Below are positions 9,179 to 16,451 of a DNA stretch of 64,000 nucleotides, piece after piece; positions within the stretch are counted from its first letter, which is position 1; every line of letters starts with the position of its first letter. The position numbers and the translations under genes were made by a program. The DNA is taken from assembly GCA_018889975.1 (NCBI GenBank), contig CP076546.1:4340501-4404500 (forward strand), given 5' to 3'. The DNA is from Bacillus sp. NP157. Lineage in GTDB: Bacteria; Pseudomonadota; Gammaproteobacteria; Xanthomonadales; Rhodanobacteraceae. The notes under the pieces were generated by a model. That model was not told the DNA's origin, did not search any database, and saw nothing but the letters and a program-made list of their open reading frames with translations.

Positions 9179-9354
9179 GGGTTTCTCCACAAAGGAATAC
9201 TTCCGGACCGGGCGCGCACCCTGCCGCGCCTCATTCAAACGATTATGAATGTGCGGAGAACACTCGGTCAAACCGCAGGTGCGGGCGGCGCCTCGCCACA
9301 TCGCATACACTTCCGGGCCTTCGTTTCTTCTGCCCCGTGGGCAGGCCAGGTCCC

Positions 9355-9999
9355 ATGTCGTCCAATGTGCTGAACGGCGCGCGCTTTGCCCTCGCCGCCA
9401 ACGAGATCATCCAACTGCCCTTCGATGCGGGTGCCGAGGTGGCGTTCGCGGGTCGGTCCAATGCCGGTAAATCGAGCGCGCTCAACACGTTGACCGGCCA
9501 CAACAGCCTCGCCCGCACCTCGAAGACGCCCGGCCGCACGCAGCTGATGGTGGTGTTCGACCTGCCGCCGCTGAAGCGCGAAGGCGAAGAGCCGCTCACC
9601 GCTCGCCTGGTCGATTTGCCTGGCTATGGCTACGCGAAGGTGCCCGACGCCATGCGCGACCACTGGCGCCGCGAGATCGATGCCTACCTGAAGATGCGCC
9701 GCAGCCTGCGCGCCGTCGTCCTCATCGTGGACATCCGTCACGAGCTGAAGGAGTTCGATCGCACCATGATCGAGTTCTGCGCCGCGACCGACCTGCCGTG
9801 CCACGTGCTGCTGACCAAGGCCGACAAGGTCTCGCGAGGCGAGGCGTCGAAGGCGCTGGAAACCATGCGGAAGATGTTCCGCACCGAAAACGTGCCGGGC
9901 ACCGTGCAGGTGTTCTCGTCGCTCGCAAAGACGGGCGTGGAAGAGGCGCGGGCGCGGATCATCGAGTTGTTGCATACGCCGCGCGCGCACGAAATCTGA
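9355..9999 (+). CDS. engB: Ribosome biogenesis GTPase EngB/YsxC/YihA
   Basis: 214 aa; a circularly standard TRAFAC GTPase needed for large-subunit ribosome assembly. The motifs are G1 GRSNAGKSS, G3 DLPGYGYA, G4 TKADK and G5-like SSLAKTG. The length is normal for the family. ATG 9355 is preferred over an in-frame GTG at 9337. It is divergent from cytochrome c4 across roughly 175 bases that must hold both promoters. The stop codon TGA at 9997-9999 is the beginning of a three-copy 12-bp tandem repeat. Confidence 0.95.
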   Translation: MSSNVLNGARFALAANEIIQLPFDAGAEVAFAGRSNAGKSSALNTLTGHNSLARTSKTPGRTQLMVVFDLPPLKREGEEPLTARLVDLPGYGYAKVPDAMRDHWRREIDAYLKMRRSLRAVVLIVDIRHELKEFDRTMIEFCAATDLPCHVLLTKADKVSRGEASKALETMRKMFRTENVPGTVQVFSSLAKTGVEEARARIIELLHTPRAHEI

Positions 10000-10032
10000 A
10001 TCGCGCGTTGAATCGCGCGTTGAATCGCGCGC
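9997..10032. repeat. Tandem 12-bp repeat, three copies
   Basis: TGAATCGCGCGT occurs at 9997 and 10009, and with a last-base change at 10021. The first copy contains the engB stop codon and the third merges into the adjoining REP element. It probably arose by local duplication at the REP edge. Confidence 0.9.
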
Positions 10033-10048
10033 AGGCGCGCTCCTACAG
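10025..10048 (-). repeat. REP element copy 1
   Basis: A 24-bp palindromic element; the minus strand reads CTGTAGGAGCGCGCCTGCGC and continues with GCGA. The GC arms can form a hairpin. CTG TAG at its 5' edge is the last Leu codon and stop of the fRMsr gene. Confidence 0.9.
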
Positions 10049-10534
10049 GGCCAGGGTTTTCATGAAGGCGGCGCACAGGGCTTCCATGCCGCGCTGGTCG
10101 TCTTCGTCGAAGCGGCCGACCGAGGGGCTGTCCACGTCCCAGACGCCGAACAGGCTGCCATCGGCGCGGAACAGCGGCACCACCACTTCCGAATTGGACG
10201 CCGCATCGCAGGCGATGTGGCCGTCGAAGGCGTGGACGTCGGTGACCAGCTGGGTCTGGCCGCTCTGGGCGGCCGTGCCGCAGACGCCGCGGCCCAGCGC
10301 GATGCGGATGCAGGCCGGCTTACCCTGGAAGGGCCCGACCACCAGCTCGTCGCCATCGAACAGGTAGAAACCCGCCCAGTTCAGGTCCGGCAGCACGTCG
10401 TAGACCAGCGCCGCGAAGTTGGCCGCGTTCGCGATCATGTTGGTCTCGCCATGCATCAGGCCCTCGGCCTGCTGCACCAGCTCGGCATAGAGCGTGGCCT
10501 TGTCGTGGGTGGCGATGGCCTTGGCTTCGTACAT
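10043..10534 (-). CDS. msrC: Free methionine-(R)-sulfoxide reductase, GAF domain
   Basis: 163 aa. A single GAF domain with the fRMsr signature: NWAGFYLF, VGPFQGKPACIRI, GVCGTAAQSG, HIACDAASNSE and GVWDVDSP. The three cysteines in PACIRI, GVCGTA and HIACD match the catalytic and resolving set of the E. coli/yeast enzyme, which reduces free Met-R-sulfoxide using thioredoxin. ATG 10534 (MYEAKAIA) has GCAGGA upstream; 10552 is an alternative. It is divergent from bioD. The terminal Leu codon and TAG stop are contributed by a REP element. Confidence 0.9.
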   Translation of the reverse strand: MYEAKAIATHDKATLYAELVQQAEGLMHGETNMIANAANFAALVYDVLPDLNWAGFYLFDGDELVVGPFQGKPACIRIALGRGVCGTAAQSGQTQLVTDVHAFDGHIACDAASNSEVVVPLFRADGSLFGVWDVDSPSVGRFDEDDQRGMEALCAAFMKTLAL

Positions 10535-10610
10535 GGCGGGTCCTGCGTTCATCGGGGGATGGAAGCCGTGTATGGTGCCACGTCCCCGCATCTGCAAGGC
10601 TCAGGCCACC

Positions 10611-11282
10611 ATGTCGCGACAGCTTTTCGTGGCCGGTACCGACACCGGCATCGGCAAGACCCACGCCGCCCAGGCCCTCGTCCACGCGTTCCGCCAGGCC
10701 GGCGAGCGGGTGGTCGGGATGAAGCCCGTGGCGAGCGGCTCGGCGCGCACGCCGCATGGCTTGCGCAACCAGGATGCGCTGGACCTGCAAGGGGCCAGCG
10801 CACCCGTGCCGACCTACGAGAGGGTCAATCCCATCGCCCTCGAGGAGGCCGTGTCCCCGCACCTTGCCGCCGCCGTGGCTGGCACCCGCATCGACTGGGC
10901 GCCCATGGATGCCGCGTTCGAGTCGCTGGCGCATGAGTACGACCGGGTGGTGGTCGAAGGCGTTGGTGGCTGGATGGTGCCGCTATCGGAATCGATCTCC
11001 GCCGAACAGCTGCCGATGCGCTGGAAACTGCCCGTGGTGCTGGTGGTCGGCATTCGCCTGGGCTGCATCAGCCACGCCCGGTTGACCGCGCGGGCCATCG
11101 AAGCGGACGGCTGCCGGCTGGCCGGGTGGATCGCCAACGTCATCGAGCCGGACATGCTGATGCGCGAGGAAAACATCGAGACGTTGCGCCGCCTGATCCC
11201 CGCCCCCTGCCTGGGCGTGCTCCCGTGGCGGGTCGGTCCGGCGGACGCGGCGCGCCTGATCGACCTGGCGCCGCTGGCCTGA
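10611..11282 (+). CDS. bioD: Dethiobiotin synthetase
   Basis: 223 aa. It carries out ATP-dependent carboxylation of 7,8-diaminopelargonate to dethiobiotin, the penultimate step of biotin synthesis. P-loop GTDTGIGKT is at residues 9-17. MKPVASG is the substrate and ATP contact. VVEGVGGWMVPL is the second Mg/substrate loop. No other bio genes are nearby, so the pathway is dispersed in this genome. It is divergent from msrC with 76 bases between the start codons. A short ORF of unknown function follows after 35 bases. Confidence 0.94.
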   Translation: MSRQLFVAGTDTGIGKTHAAQALVHAFRQAGERVVGMKPVASGSARTPHGLRNQDALDLQGASAPVPTYERVNPIALEEAVSPHLAAAVAGTRIDWAPMDAAFESLAHEYDRVVVEGVGGWMVPLSESISAEQLPMRWKLPVVLVVGIRLGCISHARLTARAIEADGCRLAGWIANVIEPDMLMREENIETLRRLIPAPCLGVLPWRVGPADAARLIDLAPLA

Positions 11283-11317
11283 CGAGGCGTTCACGCCCGC
11301 CGTCTTAAAGACACACC

Positions 11318-11653
11318 ATGACGACGTACTTTCTTTCGGTAAAAGACATGGCGAAGGCGAAGGGTCCCGACCCCGAGCTTTCGTTCGAGGGCATCGGCCC
11401 GGAAAAACTCGCCGCCGACATCGCCGACGCGATGCGTAGTGACGGCCTGTTCCAGCGCTGGCGCGCCAAACAGCCGGACCCGGATGAGGTCGATCCCAGC
11501 CTGGGCGTCACCGACGCCTCGGCGACAGCCTCGGGCGAACTGTCCAACGACCGCACCGACGTGAAGCTGTCGACCAGCCTGCCGATGCGAATCGTCAAGC
11601 ATCGGCTCAACCTGCTGATTGGCAGCAGTTGGGAGCTGCGCGACACCCGATAA
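11318..11653 (+). CDS. Conserved hypothetical protein, 111 aa
   Basis: A soluble, charged 111-residue protein starting MTTYFLSVKDMAKAKG. It contains an acidic middle (DPDEVDPSLGV) and ends in MRIVKHRLNLLIGSSWELRD. I recognise no domain and see no signal peptide or membrane segment. It lies 35 bases after bioD and about 130 bases before the M3 peptidase gene, all on the plus strand. Codon usage is like its neighbours, which supports a real gene. Function is unknown. Confidence 0.65.
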   Translation: MTTYFLSVKDMAKAKGPDPELSFEGIGPEKLAADIADAMRSDGLFQRWRAKQPDPDEVDPSLGVTDASATASGELSNDRTDVKLSTSLPMRIVKHRLNLLIGSSWELRDTR

Positions 11654-11781
11654 GCACGCAGCGCCGCGCGCGGCTCCCACCGTGCGGCGCAGCAATTGGC
11701 GTAGTACCTGTGGCGGTTGTCCCCGGCGTCCTGCCACGGCTAGAGTCGTGGATTCAGAACACGCCAGGGGACCGCCCGTCC

Positions 11782-13977
11782 ATGAAGGTACGCACGCTCG
11801 TGATCGCCACTTCGATCGCCCTCACCGCCGCCTGCTCGTCGTCGAACGACGCCGACAAGGCCGCCACGCCGGCACCGGCGCCCGCGCCGGCCAGCACCGC
11901 CCCGGCGCATGCCGGCACCGCCGCTGCGGCACCGGCCGCGCACGTGAACCCGCTGATGACCGCCAGCACGCTGCCGTTCGAGGCGCCGCCGTTCGACAAG
12001 ATCGTCGACGCCGATTTCCAGCCGGCGATCGAGGAAGGCATGAAGCAGGAGCTGGCCGAAGTCGAGGCCATCGCCAACTCGGCCGACGAGCCGACCTTCG
12101 ACAACACCGTGGTTGCCCTGGAGAAATCCGGCAAGCTGCTCACCCGCGCGCAGATGGTGTTCGGCGCCCTCGCCGGTGCGAACACCAACGACACGCTGCA
12201 GAAGGTGGAAGAGGACGAAGCGCCGAAGCTCGCCGAGCACAGCGACGCCATCTACCTCAACGACAAGCTGTTCAAGCGCATCGAGACGCTTTACGCCAAG
12301 CGTGATTCGCTGAACCTCGATCCGGAATCGAAGCGCCTGCTCGAAGTGAAGTACCAGGACTTCGTCCACGCCGGCGCGAAACTCTCCGAAGCGGACAAGA
12401 CTCGCCTGAAGGAGATCAACAAGGAAGAGTCGACGCTCAGCACGCAGTTCACCAACAAGCTGCTGGCCGCGACCAAGGCCGCCGCGCTGGTGGTTGACGA
12501 CAAGAAGGCACTAGATGGCCTGTCCGATTCGGATATCGCCTCCGCCGCCGATGCCGCGAAGGGCCGTGGCATGGAAGGCAAGTATGTCATCCCGCTGCAG
12601 AACACCACGCAGCAGCCGGAACTGCAGCCGATGAACGATCGCGCCACGCGCGAGAAGCTGTTCAAGGCTTCGTGGGAGCGCGCCGAGCACGGCGACGCCA
12701 ACGACACGCGCGACACGGCATCGCGGATCGCCCAGCTGCGCGCCGAGCGCGCCAAGCTGCTCGGCTTCAAGAACTACGCCGCGTGGAAGCTCGACGACCA
12801 GATGGCGAAGACGCCGGAAGCCGCCGAGAAGTTCATGGAGCGCCTCGTGCCCGCCGCGGTCGCCCGCGCGAAGTCCGAATCGAAGGACATCCAGGCCGTG
12901 ATCGACCAGGAGAAGGGCGGCTTCCAGGTCCAGGCATGGGATTGGGACCACTACGCCGAGAAGGTGCGCAAGGCTAAGTACGACCTCGACGAAGGCCAGG
13001 TGCGCCCGTACTTCGAGCTCGACAACGTGCTGCAGAACGGCGTGTTCTACGCGGCCAACCAGCTTTACGGCATCACCTTCAAGGAACGCAAGGACATCCC
13101 GGTTTACCAGCCCGACGTGCGCGTGTTCGAAGTGTTCGACAAGGACGGCACCTCGATGGCGCTGTTCTATTGCGACTACTTCAAGCGCGACAACAAGAAC
13201 GGCGGCGCGTGGATGGATAACTTCGTGGGCCAATCGTCGCTGATGGGCACGAAGCCGGTGGTCTACAACGTGGCCAACTTCACCAAGCCGTCGGCGGGCC
13301 AGCCGGCGCTGCTGTCGTGGGATGACGTCACCACCATGTTCCACGAGTTCGGCCACGCCCTGCACGGCATGTTCTCGAACGCGAAATACCCGTCGCTGTC
13401 GGGCGCGAACACCGCGCGCGACTTCGTCGAGTTCCCCTCGCAGTTCAACGAGCAGTGGGCGTCCGACCCGAAGGTGTTCGCGCATTTCGCCAGGCACTAC
13501 CAGACCGGCGAAGCGATGCCCGCCGAGCTGGTGGCCAAGATCAAGAAGGCTTCCAGCTTCAACCAGGGCTACGCGATGAGCGAGCTGATCTCCGCCGCGC
13601 TGCTCGACATGCAGTGGCACATGCTGCCAGCCGACGCGCCGAAGCAGGACGTCGACAAGTTCGAGACCGATGCGCTGAAGAAGGTCGGCTTCACCATGGT
13701 GCAGGTGCCGCCGCGCTACCGCAGCAGCTACTTCCAGCACATCTGGGGCAACGGCTACGCTGCCGGCTACTACGCCTACCTGTGGACGCAGATGCTCGAT
13801 TCGGACGCGTTCGAATGGTTCAAGGAGCACGGCGGCCTGACCCGCGAAAACGGTGACATCTTCCGCGACAAGATCCTCTCGCGCGGCAACACCGTCGAGC
13901 TGGGCAAGCTCTACCGCGACTTCCGCGGCAAGGAGCCGAGCATCGAGCCGATGCTGAAAGACCGCGGCCTGAAGTAA
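11782..13977 (+). CDS. dcp: M3 family metallopeptidase (peptidyl-dipeptidase Dcp-like) lipoprotein
   Basis: 731 aa. Lipobox ALTAAC is followed by an Ala/Pro linker and then the M3 catalytic fold. The zinc site is MFHEFGHALHG (HExxH), with the third ligand Glu in the downstream FVEFPSQFNEQW region. The substrate-loop element YAAGYYAYLW is typical of Dcp/oligopeptidase A. Dcp removes C-terminal dipeptides from oligopeptides. The lipoprotein signal puts this version in the periplasm or outer membrane, unlike cytoplasmic E. coli Dcp. ATG 11782 begins the signal peptide directly. A hairpin terminator follows the stop. Confidence 0.92.
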   Translation: MKVRTLVIATSIALTAACSSSNDADKAATPAPAPAPASTAPAHAGTAAAAPAAHVNPLMTASTLPFEAPPFDKIVDADFQPAIEEGMKQELAEVEAIANSADEPTFDNTVVALEKSGKLLTRAQMVFGALAGANTNDTLQKVEEDEAPKLAEHSDAIYLNDKLFKRIETLYAKRDSLNLDPESKRLLEVKYQDFVHAGAKLSEADKTRLKEINKEESTLSTQFTNKLLAATKAAALVVDDKKALDGLSDSDIASAADAAKGRGMEGKYVIPLQNTTQQPELQPMNDRATREKLFKASWERAEHGDANDTRDTASRIAQLRAERAKLLGFKNYAAWKLDDQMAKTPEAAEKFMERLVPAAVARAKSESKDIQAVIDQEKGGFQVQAWDWDHYAEKVRKAKYDLDEGQVRPYFELDNVLQNGVFYAANQLYGITFKERKDIPVYQPDVRVFEVFDKDGTSMALFYCDYFKRDNKNGGAWMDNFVGQSSLMGTKPVVYNVANFTKPSAGQPALLSWDDVTTMFHEFGHALHGMFSNAKYPSLSGANTARDFVEFPSQFNEQWASDPKVFAHFARHYQTGEAMPAELVAKIKKASSFNQGYAMSELISAALLDMQWHMLPADAPKQDVDKFETDALKKVGFTMVQVPPRYRSSYFQHIWGNGYAAGYYAYLWTQMLDSDAFEWFKEHGGLTRENGDIFRDKILSRGNTVELGKLYRDFRGKEPSIEPMLKDRGLK

Positions 13978-13984
13978 GCCGACC

Positions 13985-14006
13985 GAGGGCCCCGTAAGGG
14001 GCCCTC
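13985..14006 (+). terminator. Hairpin after dcp
   Basis: A 9-bp stem (13985-13993 with 13998-14006) with loop GTAA, followed by a short pyrimidine-rich stretch rather than a clean T-run. It is a plausible terminator between the convergent dcp and the orphan gene ending at 14036. Confidence 0.6.
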
Positions 14007-14035
14007 TACCTTTGGGGTCTTCAACGCCGTTGCAA

Positions 14036-14599
14036 CTACGCAAGCAGGATGTAGTCGAGATCTATGTCGGACTCTTCTCCCCGGTCCTGCATGCTAATGA
14101 TATGAATGCCGTAGAAGGGCTCATCAGGCCGCCATTCGAAAGTGAGCCAGCCTGGGTTGTCGTAGATCATATTCTTCCAGGTGATTAGCTCGCCGCCTTC
14201 GTCATGCGTCCATATCTGCACGTTTGGCCAAGCGGCGCCCACATAGAACGCCATCGACATGACCCGACAAGGTTGGTTGAATCTGAAGGCGATGGACCTG
14301 TCCCCGCGTGATGCCCACCAGTTCGGGGCTGGTCGGTGAAGCACCAGGCGGTCATGGTCGTCGGATTCCTGGGGGTGCTCGACGTAACCTCGCTCCGCCG
14401 ACACAATCATGTGCGTGACCTGTGGCGCTTTGGGAAACGGATTCTCCATTTCGCCTTCATAGAATCGCCGATACTGCGCGTCGCGAAAATCAATGAGGAA
14501 GGCGTCTGTCGGCAGGCCCTTGCGCCGTGGATCGGGCGCTCTCTGATTGTAGGGAAGGCGGCGCGCCGGGTTTGGTTGGGACGTTTTTTTTGCGTGCAT
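14036..14599 (-). CDS. Orphan protein A of a tandem pair, predicted beta-rich
   Basis: 187 aa from MHAKKTSQPN; this start has a textbook AAGGAG site 8 bases upstream. No signal peptide or known domain is seen. It contains AFLIDFRDAQY near residue 35, ESDDHDRLVL, IAFRFNQP, FYVGAAWPNVQIWTHDEGG and a closing DIDLDYILLA, a pattern of alternating beta strands like a galactose-binding or jelly-roll sandwich (inference). G+C is visibly lower than around it (near 52 percent over the first 60 bases of the 3' end), suggesting transfer. It can be aligned along its length with the protein encoded just upstream on the same strand. Confidence 0.7.
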   Translation of the reverse strand: MHAKKTSQPNPARRLPYNQRAPDPRRKGLPTDAFLIDFRDAQYRRFYEGEMENPFPKAPQVTHMIVSAERGYVEHPQESDDHDRLVLHRPAPNWWASRGDRSIAFRFNQPCRVMSMAFYVGAAWPNVQIWTHDEGGELITWKNMIYDNPGWLTFEWRPDEPFYGIHIISMQDRGEESDIDLDYILLA

Positions 14600-14687
14600 G
14601 ATAATGCTCCTTTGCATGGTCGGCCCGACCTGGGCCGGTTCCCCTGATCCCTGGTGAGTGGTCCTGGTCGTCAGCCAGGCGACGGCT

Positions 14688-15281
14688 TCAAGGCTCCAGC
14701 CTGATCCGCTCGATGCACACCGTCCCACCGCGCCAGACGATGCCCTGTAGTTCGTTCAGATGCCTGGCGCTGTATTCCAGCGTGGTCCAGAAGCCGGCGC
14801 TGCCTTGCAGTCGCTCGCGTGGCTTGGTGAAGCTGAACGTCCGCACTTCGGCGAAGTCGCCGTGCTGGAGGAAGCCGATGTGTGCATCGGCGGCGACGTT
14901 GCCCACGCCCAGCTGGCAGATCACCGTGCCGTACGCGTGCCGGAACAACAGCAGGCAATCGTTGTGGCGCCCGCGGGTGCCGGTCAGGACGCAGCGACCG
15001 CTGTCGTCGTCATCCGGTGACCCGATACGCACGGCGGCGTCTCCCGTCACGATCACCAGTTCGCCGAACACCTGCGACGAGTGCGGCGGGACGGTGCTGA
15101 ACGGTGCATGGCGAAAATCGAGGCTGATCACTTCGTCGCCCAGCGAGCCGACCGGCTGCGCGAGTAATTCGGCCACGGAGGGGTCGTCAGCGAGACGGCG
15201 TTGCCGCAGGCGCGGCTTGCCGGCGATAGTCTGCGGGGCGTGCTTGAGCGACGCGGCGCGTGCGGTACCGGGCGACCTCAT
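14688..15281 (-). CDS. Orphan protein B of a tandem pair, predicted beta-rich
   Basis: 197 aa from MRSPGTARAA; the ATG at 15281 is preceded by AGGAGG with ideal spacing, while an in-frame TTG at 15299 overlaps that site. No signal peptide or recognised family. It shares layout with protein A: VISLDFRHAPF against FLIDFRDAQY, DDDDSGRCVL against SDDHDRLVL, then a run of beta-like strands ending in VCIERIRLEP against DIDLDYILLA. This suggests two diverged copies of one domain. The gap to protein A is 88 bases, so they may form an operon. G+C is higher than in A. Confidence 0.68.
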   Translation of the reverse strand: MRSPGTARAASLKHAPQTIAGKPRLRQRRLADDPSVAELLAQPVGSLGDEVISLDFRHAPFSTVPPHSSQVFGELVIVTGDAAVRIGSPDDDDSGRCVLTGTRGRHNDCLLLFRHAYGTVICQLGVGNVAADAHIGFLQHGDFAEVRTFSFTKPRERLQGSAGFWTTLEYSARHLNELQGIVWRGGTVCIERIRLEP

Positions 15282-15396
15282 GTCGCAGTCCTCCTGCAAG
15301 GGTGGACGTCGGGTACCGGCCGACGTGACTACCCCTAAGCCTCGACCGCCGGGGCGCGTCGCGCAATAGGCCTTTCGTTGTAGGGGCGACCCTGGC

Positions 15397-16326
15397 TCAG
15401 GCCGCCGTGCGCCGCCGGTAGCGCATGTAGAGCCGCTTCATCAGATACAGCACGTGGCCGCCAAAACCCTTGTCCTGCGCCTGTAGCAGCTGGCTGTTCT
15501 CGGCGTAGAGCATCTGCATCTGGCCGTCGCGCGAAGCGATCAGCTCGCGCAGCGTACCGACGTCGGCTTCGGTCAGCACATGGCCGGGCGCGAAGTGGCC
15601 TGGCAGCTGGCGGTTGACGTAGTGGGTGGTGTGGCGCCCCGCCGTCTCCGCCGCATCGCGTTCCTTCGTATAGAAATACAAGGCGACGGATTTCCGGGTC
15701 GTACCCTCGTGCTCGGGCGGAATGGCGATCGGGTTGAAACCATGCCAGCTGTTTTCCGTGGTTTCGAAGATCACGCAGCGATTGAAGTGCGGCGCGACGC
15801 GAACCATCGGTTCCGGGTCGGCGTAAGGGTCGCGGAACAATTCGAGCAGGCCGCCCCAGCTGTCTTCCCACGCGTGGTTGAGGTAGACGATCAGGTTGAG
15901 CCGGCGATGCCAGCGCTCACTCGGATGGAAATTGAAATCGATGTGCGCACTGAGCGGCTGCTTGTCGCGATTCTCGTGCGTGCCGCCACCGAGATAAAAC
16001 GGATCGTAGAGCAGGTCGTCGATGCCGGTCACCCGACCTATCCACGCGAGGAAGGCCGGCGTCTGGATGATCTCGTCCAGCCGACGGTAGGCCGGCCCGA
16101 GTCCCGGCATCGCGTCCACGGTGGACTTGCCGCCGGGGCGGCCGTCGTCACCGATGTAATTGCCGCGTTCGAACGCGGGGAACTCCGCGAGCAGTGCGTC
16201 GACGAACACCCGGTCAAGGAAGTCGTCGATGACGAGATGGCGAAACGGCTGGGCCATCGCGAAGCGCGTTGCAAGGTCGTCGGTCCGGGCCAGTACGGCC
16301 GGGCTGATGATCGATTCGTGGGACAT
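15397..16326 (-). CDS. 2OG-Fe(II) oxygenase (prolyl 4-hydroxylase-like) with coiled-coil tail
   Basis: 309 aa from MSHESIISPA. The double-stranded beta-helix core shows the iron triad: HIDFN (HxD) and the distal His in NSWHGFNPI, followed by RKSVALYFY, whose Arg would bind 2-oxoglutarate. NLIVYLNHAWEDSWGG is typical of P4H-like/PKHD enzymes. After the core, about 70 residues (ADVGTLRELIASRDGQMQ and following) look helical or coiled coil, ending in a basic YMRYRRRT. The substrate could be a protein residue or a small metabolite; the sequence does not say. GATAGG precedes the ATG. The gene lies downstream of the putA terminator. Confidence 0.82.
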   Translation of the reverse strand: MSHESIISPAVLARTDDLATRFAMAQPFRHLVIDDFLDRVFVDALLAEFPAFERGNYIGDDGRPGGKSTVDAMPGLGPAYRRLDEIIQTPAFLAWIGRVTGIDDLLYDPFYLGGGTHENRDKQPLSAHIDFNFHPSERWHRRLNLIVYLNHAWEDSWGGLLELFRDPYADPEPMVRVAPHFNRCVIFETTENSWHGFNPIAIPPEHEGTTRKSVALYFYTKERDAAETAGRHTTHYVNRQLPGHFAPGHVLTEADVGTLRELIASRDGQMQMLYAENSQLLQAQDKGFGGHVLYLMKRLYMRYRRRTAA

Positions 16327-16400
16327 CCTATCGCCGCTCAATGCTGGGTACCGGCGTGATTCTAGAACAATCTTGCGAATGCCTCGTTGCACCGTGCAAG

Positions 16401-16431
16401 AAAAAGGCCGCGACCCTCGCAGGTCGCGGCC
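16401..16431 (-). terminator. Rho-independent terminator of putA
   Basis: The minus strand has a perfect 10-bp GC-rich stem (16422-16431 with 16406-16415), a 6-base loop and then five T (16401-16405). It lies 21 bases after the putA stop. Confidence 0.9.
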
Positions 16432-16451
16432 CCAGGCACGATCCGGTCGGA

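Noticed and set aside
15375-15400. TTGTAGGGGCGACC resembling a REP edge
   Set aside because: Only the first few bases match; the palindromic GC arms are missing, so at most a remnant.
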